Of a DNA stretch of 36,530 nt, positions 18,327 through 26,588 are shown in pieces. Made by a program: the position numbers and the translations under genes. Every line of letters starts with the position of its first letter. Position 1 is the first letter of the stretch. The notes under the pieces are model-generated. The model searched no databases. It was not told where the DNA came from and saw only the letters and a program-made list of their open reading frames with translations. The stretch is from Alphaproteobacteria bacterium (lineage in GTDB: Bacteria > Pseudomonadota > Alphaproteobacteria > Micavibrionales > Micavibrionaceae), in the NCBI GenBank assembly GCA_027482195.1, contig JAIXWE010000043.1, positions 1-36,530 on the forward strand. Reading direction: 5' to 3'.

Positions 18327-18890
18327 ATGATGCGTTATCTCACTCTTTTATTTGTTTTGCTCTTTTTATTGCCCTTCACCGCACAGGCTGAGGAAAAGAA
18401 ATCTGCGGCGGCACCGATTCCGATTGCGGTGCTTGATACGCGCGCGGTTTTGGAACAATCATCCGCCGGAAAATCAATTTCAAGCCAGTTAAACTCACGC
18501 CGTGAATCACTTCAAAAAGAAGGCGCAGCCTTTGAGAAAAAAGTGCGTGATACCGAGGCGTCTTTAGCCAAGCAACGCAAAGATATTGAAAAAGAGGAAT
18601 TTGAAAAGAAACGTAAAGGCTTTGAACAAGAATTTGTAAAAACCCGTCAAGACATTTTGAAAAAAGGGAATGGGCTTGAACAAGCGCGCAGAACGGCCTT
18701 GGGTAAATTGCAAAATGAAGTTGCAAAAATTTCCGCCGATATTGCAGAGGAAAAGAAAATTCTTTTGGTTATTGATCGCGAAAGTGTTGTCATCGGTCAC
18801 GAAAGCCTTGATATCACCAAAGAGGTCATTGCGCGCTTGAACAAATCCATGCAGTCCGTTCCTTTGCCTTCTGCTTCTTCCAAGCCGTAA
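18327..18890 (+). CDS. skp: OmpH/Skp family periplasmic chaperone
   Basis: A periplasmic chaperone that holds unfolded outer-membrane proteins for BamA. The 187-residue precursor has a signal peptide (about residues 1-21, ending TAQA), then a short beta region with IAVLDTRAVLEQSSAGKSI, a long charged coiled coil (about residues 55-135, the tentacle arms) and a closing segment with LLVIDRESVVIGHESLDITKE. A Ser/Pro-rich tail follows. AAAGGA lies just upstream of the ATG. It sits directly between bamA and lpxD, the classic order, 21 bases after bamA and 6 bases before lpxD. Confidence 0.92.
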   Translation: MMRYLTLLFVLLFLLPFTAQAEEKKSAAAPIPIAVLDTRAVLEQSSAGKSISSQLNSRRESLQKEGAAFEKKVRDTEASLAKQRKDIEKEEFEKKRKGFEQEFVKTRQDILKKGNGLEQARRTALGKLQNEVAKISADIAEEKKILLVIDRESVVIGHESLDITKEVIARLNKSMQSVPLPSASSKP

Positions 18891-18896
18891 TGTGTC

Positions 18897-19865
18897 ATGC
18901 CGGATCCGCGTTTTTTTAAAACTTCCCCGGCACTGACGTTAGAGAGTCTTTGTGCGTGCACAGACTCTTATTTAGAAAATAACGCTTTTGGAAAAACTGT
19001 GATCGAGGATGTGGGCCCGCTTCACACCGCCAAAAAAAATCATGTGAGTTTTCTTGATAATCCAAAATACCGCGACATACTTTTAAATTCTAACGCGGGC
19101 GCCTGTTTTTTAAAACCGGAGCAAAAATCGCTCGCACCTGATCATATGATCCCTCTTTTAACGCGCAATCCCTATCGCTCCTATGCCTTAGCGGCGCAAT
19201 ATTTTTATCCGCAAAAATCTATGACGGGGTTTAGATCAGAAAAAGCAAGCATTCACGCAACTGCGAAGATTCATGAAACATCCATTATTCATGATTTCGT
19301 GGTGATTGATGAGAATGTTGAAATTGGCGCACATTGCGAAATTCATCCGCATGTTACAATTTCCCACAGCTTGATAGGGGATCACGTCGTTCTTTATCCC
19401 GGGTGTCGCATTGGCCAAGATGGGTTTGGTTTTGCAATTGATAAAACGGGGTTTGTAAAAGTTCCGCAATTGGGGCGCGTGATCATTGAAGGTCATTCCG
19501 AGATCGGAGCAAACACAACAATTGATCGCGGCGCTTTGAATGATACAATTATTGGCATGGGCACGTGGATTGATAACATGGTGCAAATTGCGCACAATGT
19601 AAAAATTGGCCGTGGATGTATTATTGCTGCGCAAGTCGGAATCTCAGGAAGCACCGAAATCGGAAATTATGTGATGATGGGTGGGCAAGTTGGTGTTGCC
19701 GGTCATTTGAAAATCGGTGACGGTGCAAAAATCGCCGCAAAATCAGGTGTTACGCGTGATATTCCCGCGGGGCAGGAATGGATGGGGTATCCCGCCACCT
19801 TGATGAAGAAAAATTTACGCCAGGTTGTAACACTGGCGCGCTTGGCTGAAAAAAATAATTATTAA
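18897..19865 (+). CDS. lpxD: UDP-3-O-acylglucosamine N-acyltransferase
   Basis: Third step of lipid A synthesis: adds the N-linked 3-hydroxyacyl chain from acyl-ACP. The 322-residue protein has an N-terminal uridine-binding domain ([13 protein letters not shown]) and a left-handed parallel beta helix of hexapeptide repeats from about residue 115 to 290. The catalytic histidine region reads [15 protein letters not shown] and the block [14 protein letters not shown] is typical of the family. A C-terminal helix pair ([13 protein letters not shown]) closes the trimer. It starts 6 bases after skp and is followed 12 bases later by fabZ, in the standard lpxD-fabZ-lpxA order. Confidence 0.97.
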   Translation: MPDPRFFKTSPALTLESLCACTDSYLENNAFGKTVIEDVGPLHTAKKNHVSFLDNPKYRDILLNSNAGACFLKPEQKSLAPDHMIPLLTRNPYRSYALAAQYFYPQKSMTGFRSEKASIHATAKIHETSIIHDFVVIDENVEIGAHCEIHPHVTISHSLIGDHVVLYPGCRIGQDGFGFAIDKTGFVKVPQLGRVIIEGHSEIGANTTIDRGALNDTIIGMGTWIDNMVQIAHNVKIGRGCIIAAQVGISGSTEIGNYVMMGGQVGVAGHLKIGDGAKIAAKSGVTRDIPAGQEWMGYPATLMKKNLRQVVTLARLAEKNNY

Positions 19866-19877
19866 GAGGAAGAAAAA

Positions 19878-20342
19878 ATGTCGCACACACTACCATCACC
19901 GATTGATATTCGGCAAATTATGGATCTCATCCCCCATCGTTACCCGATGTTGCTTGTCGATCGTGTGATTGATTACGTGCCGCACGAACGCGCAACAGCA
20001 ATTAAAAACGTCACCATGAATGAACCGTTTTTCCAAGGGCATTTCCCAGGTGTCCCGGTCATGCCCGGTGTGTTGATTGTGGAATCAATGGCTCAGGCAG
20101 CGGGCATTTTGGTTGTTCATTCGATGAACGCAGCCGGCCAGGCGAAGTTAGTTTATTTTATGACGATTGACGAAGCAAAATTCCGCAAGCCCGTCACGCC
20201 AGGTGACACAATGTATATTCATGTCACATGTATAAAATCACGTGGGAATGTGTGGAAATTTCGCGGCGAAGCAAAAGTTGATGGTGTTTTGTGCGCAGAA
20301 GCACAATTCAGCGCAATGATTGTTGATCATGATAAGGCCTGA
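19878..20342 (+). CDS. fabZ: 3-hydroxyacyl-ACP dehydratase
   Basis: Dehydrates beta-hydroxyacyl-ACP in fatty acid elongation. The 154-residue hot-dog-fold protein has [17 protein letters not shown] at the N-terminus, the catalytic histidine in [16 protein letters not shown], and the catalytic glutamate in [19 protein letters not shown] precedes the ATG. It lies between lpxD and lpxA, which compete with it for the same hydroxyacyl-ACP pool, so the operon links membrane phospholipid and lipid A supply. A gap of 59 bases separates it from lpxA. Confidence 0.97.
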   Translation: MSHTLPSPIDIRQIMDLIPHRYPMLLVDRVIDYVPHERATAIKNVTMNEPFFQGHFPGVPVMPGVLIVESMAQAAGILVVHSMNAAGQAKLVYFMTIDEAKFRKPVTPGDTMYIHVTCIKSRGNVWKFRGEAKVDGVLCAEAQFSAMIVDHDKA

Positions 20343-20401
20343 TCTTCGTAACATACCGCAAGCATCCGTGATTTGTTGTCAAAACTTTGAAAGAATAAAA
20401 T

Positions 20402-21208
20402 ATGAGTATGTCACAGATTCATTCAACTTCGATTATTGATCCAAAAGCCAACATTGGGCGCGATGTTATTATCGGGCCTTATTGTGTTGTGGGCCCCAAT
20501 GTTACGCTTGAGAATAATGTGGAATTAAAATCACATGTTGTCATTGATGGACATACACAGGTTGGCGAAGGCACGGTGATTTATCCGTTTGCGTCGATTG
20601 GCCATGCACCGCAAGATTTGAAATATAAAGGTGAGCCATCCCAATTAATCATTGGGAAAAGAAACACCATTCGCGAACATTGCACCATGAATCCCGGCAC
20701 GCAAAGCGGTTCAATGAAAACCATTGTGGGTGATAATTGTTTGTTTATGATGAGCACACATGTCGCACATGATTGCATTATTGGTAATCATGTGATCCTT
20801 GCAAATAATGCAACTTTGGGTGGGCATGTTGTGGTGGGTGATCATGTCTTAATTGGCGGGCTGGCGGCGGTGCATCAATTTGTGCGCATCGGATCTTTCG
20901 CAGTGATTGGCGGTATGTCAGGTGTCGAAAGCGATGTCATTCCTTATGGCCGTGTGAAAGGTGAGCGCGCGTTCCTTGCAGGATTGAATTTGGTGGGCCT
21001 TGAACGAAATGGTTTCACAAAGGATCAAGTGCGTAATTTGCAACGTGCCTTCAATCAATTATTTGGCGACGAAGGAACGCTCGAACAACGCATTGATATC
21101 GTTGCGCAAGATTTTACAAATGATGATGTTGTCATGCAAATCATTGACTTCGCACGTGGCAAAGAGCGTTTTCCGCTTTGCGCTCCGCCCAAAAAGGTTG
21201 CCTCATGA
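20402..21208 (+). CDS. lpxA: UDP-N-acetylglucosamine acyltransferase
   Basis: First step of lipid A synthesis: moves 3-hydroxyacyl from ACP to UDP-GlcNAc. The 268-residue protein starts HSTSIIDPKANIGRDVIIGP, the first turns of a left-handed beta helix, and carries the catalytic histidine in STHVAHDCIIGNHV (near residue 125 of the E. coli enzyme). PFASIGHAPQDLKYKGE and the C-terminal helical domain with NLVGLERNGF are family hallmarks. Two in-frame ATGs (20402 and 20408) could start it; the first is better placed after GAAAG. The stop overlaps the lpxI start in an ATGA, so the two are coupled. Confidence 0.97.
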   Translation: MSMSQIHSTSIIDPKANIGRDVIIGPYCVVGPNVTLENNVELKSHVVIDGHTQVGEGTVIYPFASIGHAPQDLKYKGEPSQLIIGKRNTIREHCTMNPGTQSGSMKTIVGDNCLFMMSTHVAHDCIIGNHVILANNATLGGHVVVGDHVLIGGLAAVHQFVRIGSFAVIGGMSGVESDVIPYGRVKGERAFLAGLNLVGLERNGFTKDQVRNLQRAFNQLFGDEGTLEQRIDIVAQDFTNDDVVMQIIDFARGKERFPLCAPPKKVAS

Positions 21209-22032
21209 GTGTGCCAATTCTGGGTATTATCGCAGGAGCTGGGCGCGCACCAGAAATTTTGGTGGAGCACTGCCTTCACAAAGGAATTCCTTTCGCTTTA
21301 TGTGGAATTGCCGGGGTTACCGACACACATTTCTTGGAATGTTACCGCGGGGAGTCTATCCCCTTGGGTCAGGCAGGGAAATTAATTCAGTTTCTAAAAA
21401 GTCAAAATGTATCCGATCTTGTTTTAACCGGTGCGTTGCAACGCCCTGATTGGAATAAAATTCAAGTGGATGCGCGGGGCTTGCGTTTCATTACTCATAT
21501 TTTGATTAAGAAAACATTGGGTGATGATGCGCTTTTACGGCTTGTGCGTGAGGAGTTGGAGTCAGAGGGCTTTCGTGTAAAAGGAATTCAAGATTACGCA
21601 CCAGAGCTATTAGCACCGGAAGGAAGTCTTTCGGCGATTCATCCAACCAATGCTGATTATAAAAGTGTTAAAATGGGGTGGAACACTGCGCATTTTCACG
21701 GAAGCCAGGATAAAGGCCAGGCGGTTGTGGTTCAAGGTGATACCATTATTGGCTTTGAAGATAAATCTGGAACGGATGCCTTGATTGATAAGGTAACACC
21801 TTTTATGAATCAACGCGGGCCCATTCTTGTGAAAGCGTGTAAGCCTCAACAAGATCGTAATCTTGATTTACCAACCATTGGGCCAAACACGGTTCAGCGA
21901 TGCGCGGATAAAGGCTTTATTGGTATTGGAATTGAGGCTGGCGCAACCTTGATTATTGATAAGGAAAAAGTCATTGATTTGTGCAATCAAAATAATTTGT
22001 TTTTGCTGTCGTTAAGCTCAAATTCTATTTGA
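21205..22032 (+). CDS. lpxI: UDP-2,3-diacylglucosamine pyrophosphatase LpxI (DUF1009)
   Basis: Splits UDP-2,3-diacylglucosamine to lipid X and UMP. It is the functional replacement, unrelated in fold, for LpxH in alphaproteobacteria. The 275-residue protein begins ILGIIAGAGRAPEILVEHC and contains SDLVLTGALQRPDW, TLGDDALLRLV and QGDTIIGFEDKSGTDALI, with the C-terminal domain motif GIGIEAGATLIIDKE. ATG 21205 overlaps the lpxA stop by 4 bases, which fixes the start; the open frame upstream to 21178 lies inside lpxA. Its last 8 bases overlap the convergent creA gene, and lpxB comes only after creA. Confidence 0.95.
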   Translation: MSVPILGIIAGAGRAPEILVEHCLHKGIPFALCGIAGVTDTHFLECYRGESIPLGQAGKLIQFLKSQNVSDLVLTGALQRPDWNKIQVDARGLRFITHILIKKTLGDDALLRLVREELESEGFRVKGIQDYAPELLAPEGSLSAIHPTNADYKSVKMGWNTAHFHGSQDKGQAVVVQGDTIIGFEDKSGTDALIDKVTPFMNQRGPILVKACKPQQDRNLDLPTIGPNTVQRCADKGFIGIGIEAGATLIIDKEKVIDLCNQNNLFLLSLSSNSI

Positions 22033-22525
22033 TCACTGGCTTTTCAATGTCTCCGGTTGGCCACGGCATGATGGTCACTGTGCCGATTGAATTTTTAGGT
22101 GAACCTTCAATAACTTTGCGGCTGCTTGATACATAAACAAGAGTGTTGGTTGGTGCGTCATAAAACCGCTCAACTTTCAATGTTTTGAAAACCAAGGAAC
22201 GGCTTTTTTCAAAAATATCTTCATTCTTTTTCAACGGAGCTTTAAAACTAATTGGCCCTGTTTGGCGACAGGATAAACTGACGTCTGATGTGTCTTCCGC
22301 CAAGCCCAATGTTCCGCTGATGCCCCCCGTGACGGCCATAGAGGTGAAACAAGTAACACCCGTGACTTTTGGGTCATCAAAGGCTTCGATGCGGATTTTA
22401 TCGGATCCCGTCAAACGAAAGGTTGTGGTAATATCGCCTAAGAATCTTTCTGATTTATTTTGGGCAAATGCCGGGGAAGCGGCAAAGCTTAAAAAAAGTA
22501 AGATACAAATAACGCTGATTTTCAT
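22025..22525 (-). CDS. creA: CreA family periplasmic protein
   Basis: A 166-residue secreted protein of the CreA family, whose role is unknown in any species. The signal peptide is MKISVICILLFLSFAASPAFA. The family core is clear: a stretch ending IRIEAFDDPKVTGVTCF, then GGISGTLGLAEDTSDVS, and CRQTGPI. Two cysteines, in TCF and SCRQ, could form a disulfide. AGGAGA lies 7 bases upstream of its ATG. The gene is in opposite orientation to the lpx genes around it: it overlaps lpxI tail to tail by 8 bases and is divergent from lpxB across 42 bases. It therefore breaks what is an unbroken lpxA-lpxI-lpxB run in many relatives. Confidence 0.88.
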   Translation of the reverse strand: MKISVICILLFLSFAASPAFAQNKSERFLGDITTTFRLTGSDKIRIEAFDDPKVTGVTCFTSMAVTGGISGTLGLAEDTSDVSLSCRQTGPISFKAPLKKNEDIFEKSRSLVFKTLKVERFYDAPTNTLVYVSSSRKVIEGSPKNSIGTVTIMPWPTGDIEKPVIK

Positions 22526-22567
22526 GGGGTTTGTCTCCTGTCACAAGGACTATAGGGTAAAAAAACG

Positions 22568-23716
22568 GTGCAGAAAATATTTATTATTGCGGGTGAGGAG
22601 TCAGGCGATCAACTTGGGGCGGCCCTTTTGGCGGAGCTTAAAATGCGTCATCCTTATCTTAAAATCCGCGGCATTGGTGGATCCTTGATGGTGTCGGCGG
22701 GATTGGAAGAAAGTTTCTTTCCGATGAATGAATTATCTTTGATGGGGCTTGCGGAAATTATACCGCATATTCCAAAAATGCTGCGCCGTATTGATCAAAC
22801 AGTTGAAGCTATTCGTGTTTTTAATCCGGATATTATCTTGACCATTGACGCGCCGGAGTTTTCTCACCGCGTGCAAAAGAAACTTCAGGCTGAGAAAATT
22901 TCAGGTAAGCGCGTGCATATGGTCGCCCCAAGTGTGTGGGCGTGGCGCGCGGACCGGGCTCAAAAAATAGCACGGTTTTTAGATGGCCTTTTATGTTTGT
23001 TACCCTTTGAGCCACCTTTTTTTGAACGCTACGGATTAAAATCTGAATTCATGGGGCACCCTGTGATGGATATGGAAGGGGTTCAAACGGCAAATGGCCC
23101 CGCGTTTCGCTTTCGTCACATGATTGGGCTTGATCAAAAAATGGTTGGGCTTTTTTTTGGAAGTCGCCGCTCAGAAATTGAAAAAATGGGTTCAATTTTT
23201 TTACAAGTTGCAAAAAATCTTCAACAACATGACCCCAATATTGGCTTTATTTGCCCCACCACATATTCTTTGCGCGCAAGCGTGGAGTCATTGTTACGCA
23301 CACATCATATTTCCGCCCATATTGTCACCGATCCAAAAGAAAAATGGGATGCGTTTGCGGCATGTAATGTTGCCGCTGCCACCTCGGGTACAGTTGGTTT
23401 GGAGTTAAGTATTTTGAACATTCCACACGTTATTTCTTATAAAATGAATTCGCTCACTTGGGCGGTGGTAAACCGTGTTGTGACAACAAAATTTGCGCAT
23501 CTGAGTAATAATATCTTGAATAAAGAAGTTGTTCCGGAATTTTTGCAAGAAAAAGCCGATCCACAGATGATCACAGAATCTCTTCTCACATTTTTGAATG
23601 ATCGCGACAAAGTCCAAATGCAAAGAAATGATTTTGCTGAGATCAGAGCAGCGTTAACAACACCACATAAAAAATCAGCCGCACAAGCGGCGGCCGATTT
23701 TATTGAAAGCTTGTAA
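22568..23716 (+). CDS. lpxB: Lipid-A-disaccharide synthase
   Basis: Joins lipid X and UDP-diacylglucosamine to the lipid A disaccharide, a GT19 glycosyltransferase at the inner membrane surface. The 382-residue protein starts IFIIAGEESGDQLGAALL, the family N-terminus, then IRGIGGSLMVSAGLEESF, SLMGLAEIIPHIP, DAPEFSHRVQKKL, APSVWAWRADRAQKIA, and AATSGTVGLELSI. The start is a GTG at 22568; no ATG lies nearby that keeps the N-terminal motif. Because creA lies between it and lpxI in reverse, it needs its own promoter in the 42-base gap. It ends 2 bases from the convergent gltA. Confidence 0.96.
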   Translation: MQKIFIIAGEESGDQLGAALLAELKMRHPYLKIRGIGGSLMVSAGLEESFFPMNELSLMGLAEIIPHIPKMLRRIDQTVEAIRVFNPDIILTIDAPEFSHRVQKKLQAEKISGKRVHMVAPSVWAWRADRAQKIARFLDGLLCLLPFEPPFFERYGLKSEFMGHPVMDMEGVQTANGPAFRFRHMIGLDQKMVGLFFGSRRSEIEKMGSIFLQVAKNLQQHDPNIGFICPTTYSLRASVESLLRTHHISAHIVTDPKEKWDAFAACNVAAATSGTVGLELSILNIPHVISYKMNSLTWAVVNRVVTTKFAHLSNNILNKEVVPEFLQEKADPQMITESLLTFLNDRDKVQMQRNDFAEIRAALTTPHKKSAAQAAADFIESL

Positions 23717-23718
23717 AC

Positions 23719-25029
23719 TTAGCGTTTATCCATAGGAACAAAATCACGCGTGACCGCACCGGTGTAAAGTTGACGTGGCCGTCCGATACGATTTGCGGGC
23801 TCTTCCATCATTTCTTTCCATTGTGATACCCAACCAACAGTGCGGGCAACAGCAAATAAAACTGTGAACATACTCACGGGGAAACCCATCGCCTTGAGGA
23901 TGATACCGGAATAGAAATCAACATTCGGGTAGAGTTTGCGTTCGACGAAATAAGGATCAGAGAGAGCAATTTTCTCCAGCTCCATCGCAAGTTCCAGCAA
24001 CGGATCATTAATCCCTAACTCCGCCAAAACTTTGTCGCATGTTTCTTTCATGATGGTCGCGCGCGGATCAAAGTTTTTGTAAACGCGATGACCAAATCCC
24101 ATCAAGCGATATTTTTTATCTTTAACGCCTTGAATAAATTCGGGTACGCGATCTTTGTGACCGATCTCTTTCAACATCTCCAACACCGCTTGGTTCGCAC
24201 CACCATGCGCAGGGCCCCATAACGAAGCAATTCCGGCGGCGATACATGCAAAAGGATTGGCTTGCGAAGATCCCGCCAAACGCACAGTGGATGTTGATGC
24301 ATTTTGTTCATGATCTGCATGCAAAATCATAATTTTATCCATCGCATCCGCCAAAATGGAATTGACCTTATAAGGTTCCGCGGGAACAGAGAAACACATA
24401 TGCAAGAAATTCTCAGAAAAACTCAAATCATTGCGCGGATAAACAAAAGGCTGGCCAATTGAATATTTAAAGGCCATGGCGGCAAGGGTTGGAATTTTCG
24501 CAATCAAACGATGTGCCGAAATTTCACGTTGCTTTGCATCCGAAATATCAAGTGAGTCATGATAAAAAGCCGCCAACGCGCCAACAACGCCACACATAAT
24601 GGCCATCGGGTGCGCATCGCGTCGGAATCCGCGATAAAAGAAATAAAGCTGTTCATGCACCATGGTGTGATAGGTGATGTTCTTACGAAATTCTTCATAT
24701 TGGGTTTTGTTCGGAAGATCGCCATATAAAAGCAAATAGGCGACTTCAAGGAAATTTCCTTTTTCTGCAAGGCTGCGAATGTGATAACCGCGGTGAAGAA
24801 GAATGCCATTATCACCATCAATATAAGTAATGCGCGATTTGCAACTTGCCGTTGAGGTAAAGGCGGGATCGAGCGTGAAAATATCAGCTTCCTCATAAAG
24901 AGAGCGTATGTCAATCACATCTGGCCCCATTGTGCCTTGCAAGACAGGAAGTTTCCAAGATTGACCAGATTGATCATTCGTAAGTGTAAAGGTTTTCTCA
25001 GCCGTTTCGGGAGCAGTTTTCGCAGACAT
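23719..25029 (-). CDS. gltA: Citrate synthase
   Basis: Condenses acetyl-CoA and oxaloacetate to citrate, the entry to the TCA cycle. The 436-residue protein is of the Gram-negative (type II, hexameric) kind, with an N-terminal beta domain before the catalytic core. Catalytic residues lie in [17 protein letters not shown] (histidine), [14 protein letters not shown] (histidine) and [13 protein letters not shown] (aspartate). ATG at 25029 has AAAGGA about 8-13 bases upstream. It follows gltX on the same strand with a 110-base gap that holds a good promoter and a hairpin. Its 3' end lies 2 bases from that of lpxB. Confidence 0.98.
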   Translation of the reverse strand: MSAKTAPETAEKTFTLTNDQSGQSWKLPVLQGTMGPDVIDIRSLYEEADIFTLDPAFTSTASCKSRITYIDGDNGILLHRGYHIRSLAEKGNFLEVAYLLLYGDLPNKTQYEEFRKNITYHTMVHEQLYFFYRGFRRDAHPMAIMCGVVGALAAFYHDSLDISDAKQREISAHRLIAKIPTLAAMAFKYSIGQPFVYPRNDLSFSENFLHMCFSVPAEPYKVNSILADAMDKIMILHADHEQNASTSTVRLAGSSQANPFACIAAGIASLWGPAHGGANQAVLEMLKEIGHKDRVPEFIQGVKDKKYRLMGFGHRVYKNFDPRATIMKETCDKVLAELGINDPLLELAMELEKIALSDPYFVERKLYPNVDFYSGIILKAMGFPVSMFTVLFAVARTVGWVSQWKEMMEEPANRIGRPRQLYTGAVTRDFVPMDKR

Positions 25030-25036
25030 TATCTTA

Positions 25037-25114
25037 TCCTTTATAAATCAAAATAAATCAAAAACGAGGCGGGACACATTTTGTGCAAACCCACTTTACG
25101 CAGGAGGAGTAAAG
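25037..25114 (-). promoter_or_regulatory. gltA leader: hairpin with anti-Shine-Dalgarno loop
   Basis: On the gltA strand the leader holds CTTTAC, a nine-base loop TCCTCCTGC, and GTAAAG (25094-25114). The loop contains CCTCCT, complementary to Shine-Dalgarno sequences, including the gltA site AAAGGA at 25037-25042. Loop-to-site pairing could dampen translation. This is a paper structure with no further support. Confidence 0.3.
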
Positions 25115-25127
25115 ATTTTCTAAACCA

Positions 25128-25156
25128 ATTATAGGCGTATTAAATGGTTGGGTTAA
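25128..25156 (-). promoter_or_regulatory. Sigma-70-type promoter of gltA
   Basis: Read on the minus strand: TTAACC (25156-25151), a 17-base spacer and a perfect TATAAT (25133-25128). The -35 overlaps the last codons of gltX. Transcription would start near 25121, leaving a leader of about 90 bases before gltA. Confidence 0.6.
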
Positions 25157-26540
25157 GGGCTGATTTAAGGCGATTGAGCGTTTCATCCTTGCCCAAAACC
25201 TCCAAAACAATAGGGAGATGGGGGGAAACCATGCGGCCCGTGATGGCGGCGCGCAGGGGCATCATAACCTTTGCCAATTTTCCACTATGCTTCTCATCGG
25301 CCAATTGACGGCAAGCGTTATCAATGGGCTTTTGTAAAAAATCATCGATATTTTGGAAAATAAAAATTAAATCAGATAAAACGGCCTGCCCCTCAACATT
25401 CAACTGAGCCTTCGCTTTTTCATCAAAATCGAGAGGAAGTAATTTTAATAAAAATTCTGATTCGTCAGCAATTTGTATCAATGTCTTACCACGTGACTTT
25501 AACTCCGGCATCAAACGCAAAAGCCAATCGGGACGCACGGTTAAATTCCGCTTTGCAAAAAATGGAACTAAAAGATCCACCAATCTTTGATCATCAGCGA
25601 GTTTTATAAAATACGCATTCACACTATTGAGTTTTTCAAAATCAAAACGCGCGGCCGCACGCCCAATACCATCAAGGTCAAATAATTCTAAAGCGCGGGA
25701 ATCATCGACAATATCTTCATCACCGTGGCTCCAACCCAAGCGCAAAAGATACGCGCGCATGGCTTCGGGCAAATATCCCATATCGCGATATTCTTCGACA
25801 CCGGTGGCGCCGTGGCGTTTTGAAAGTTTCGCACCATCCGGCCCAAGAATAAGAGGCAAATGTGCATAGATTGGAACCGCCCAGCCCATCGCGTCATAAA
25901 TCATATTCTGTCGAAAGGTGTTGTTTAAATGGTCATCACCGCGAATGACATGCGTCACACCCATGTCATGATCATCAACAACAACCGCCAACATATAAGT
26001 TGGCACGCCATCTGAGCGCAGGATAATCATATCATCTAAATTTTCCGCGCTTACTTTCACCTCGCCTTGAACATGATCGTGAACAATATATTCCCCAGTT
26101 AACGGAGCTTTGATGCGAATAACGGGTTTGATGTTGGCGGGAGCTTGTGATGGATCACGATCGCGCCAGCGACGATCGTAAAATTGTGAACGCCCTTCGG
26201 CCATAGCCCGGGTACGCATCTCTTCCAATTCTTCTGGTGTGCAATAACAAAAATAAGCTTTGCCATTTTTTACAAGCTCATGCGCAACCGCCGCATGACG
26301 TTCGCGCCGCGCATATTGTGAGACAATCTCACCATCCCAATCAAGGCCAAGCCAATTCAGTCCGTTAATAATCGCTTGCACCGCCTCTTCGGAGTGACGC
26401 TCGCGGTCGGTATCTTCGATACGGAATAACATTTTTCCGTTATTTTTTCGCGCATAGAGCCAGTTAAACAACGCCGTGCGTGCGGTGCCAATATGCATGA
26501 AACCGGTGGGAGAAGGGGGGAAGCGCGTGATAATCGTCAT
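25140..26540 (-). CDS. gltX: Glutamyl-tRNA synthetase
   Basis: Class I synthetase that charges tRNA-Glu (and, in many alphaproteobacteria, tRNA-Gln, for later amidation by GatCAB). The 466-residue protein begins ITRFPPSPTGFMHIGTARTA with the HIGH-type motif HIGT, has the editing-free Rossmann core with FRIEDTDRERH, the KMSKS-type motif LSKRHG, and an all-helical anticodon-binding C-terminal half. I chose the ATG at 26540; a TTG at 26546 adds two residues. Neither has a visible Shine-Dalgarno. The gene is divergent from comEC and upstream of gltA on the same strand, a common alphaproteobacterial neighbourhood. Confidence 0.96.
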   Translation of the reverse strand: MTIITRFPPSPTGFMHIGTARTALFNWLYARKNNGKMLFRIEDTDRERHSEEAVQAIINGLNWLGLDWDGEIVSQYARRERHAAVAHELVKNGKAYFCYCTPEELEEMRTRAMAEGRSQFYDRRWRDRDPSQAPANIKPVIRIKAPLTGEYIVHDHVQGEVKVSAENLDDMIILRSDGVPTYMLAVVVDDHDMGVTHVIRGDDHLNNTFRQNMIYDAMGWAVPIYAHLPLILGPDGAKLSKRHGATGVEEYRDMGYLPEAMRAYLLRLGWSHGDEDIVDDSRALELFDLDGIGRAAARFDFEKLNSVNAYFIKLADDQRLVDLLVPFFAKRNLTVRPDWLLRLMPELKSRGKTLIQIADESEFLLKLLPLDFDEKAKAQLNVEGQAVLSDLIFIFQNIDDFLQKPIDNACRQLADEKHSGKLAKVMMPLRAAITGRMVSPHLPIVLEVLGKDETLNRLKSALNPTI

Positions 26541-26588
26541 AGTCAAGGAGATAATGAAATTGTAAGCTTACCGCAAGGGGAAAGGCGC

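Noticed and set aside
20373-20401. TTGTTG-N17-TAAAAT before lpxA as a promoter
   Set aside because: The -10 touches the lpxA ATG, so transcription would start inside the gene; only a leaderless start at the second ATG (20408) could use it, and the run is otherwise operonic.
26493-26588. Upstream ATG extending comEC by 32 residues
   Set aside because: The extension is hydrophilic, has no family support, runs antisense through the gltX start, and the ATG at 26589 has a better ribosome site.
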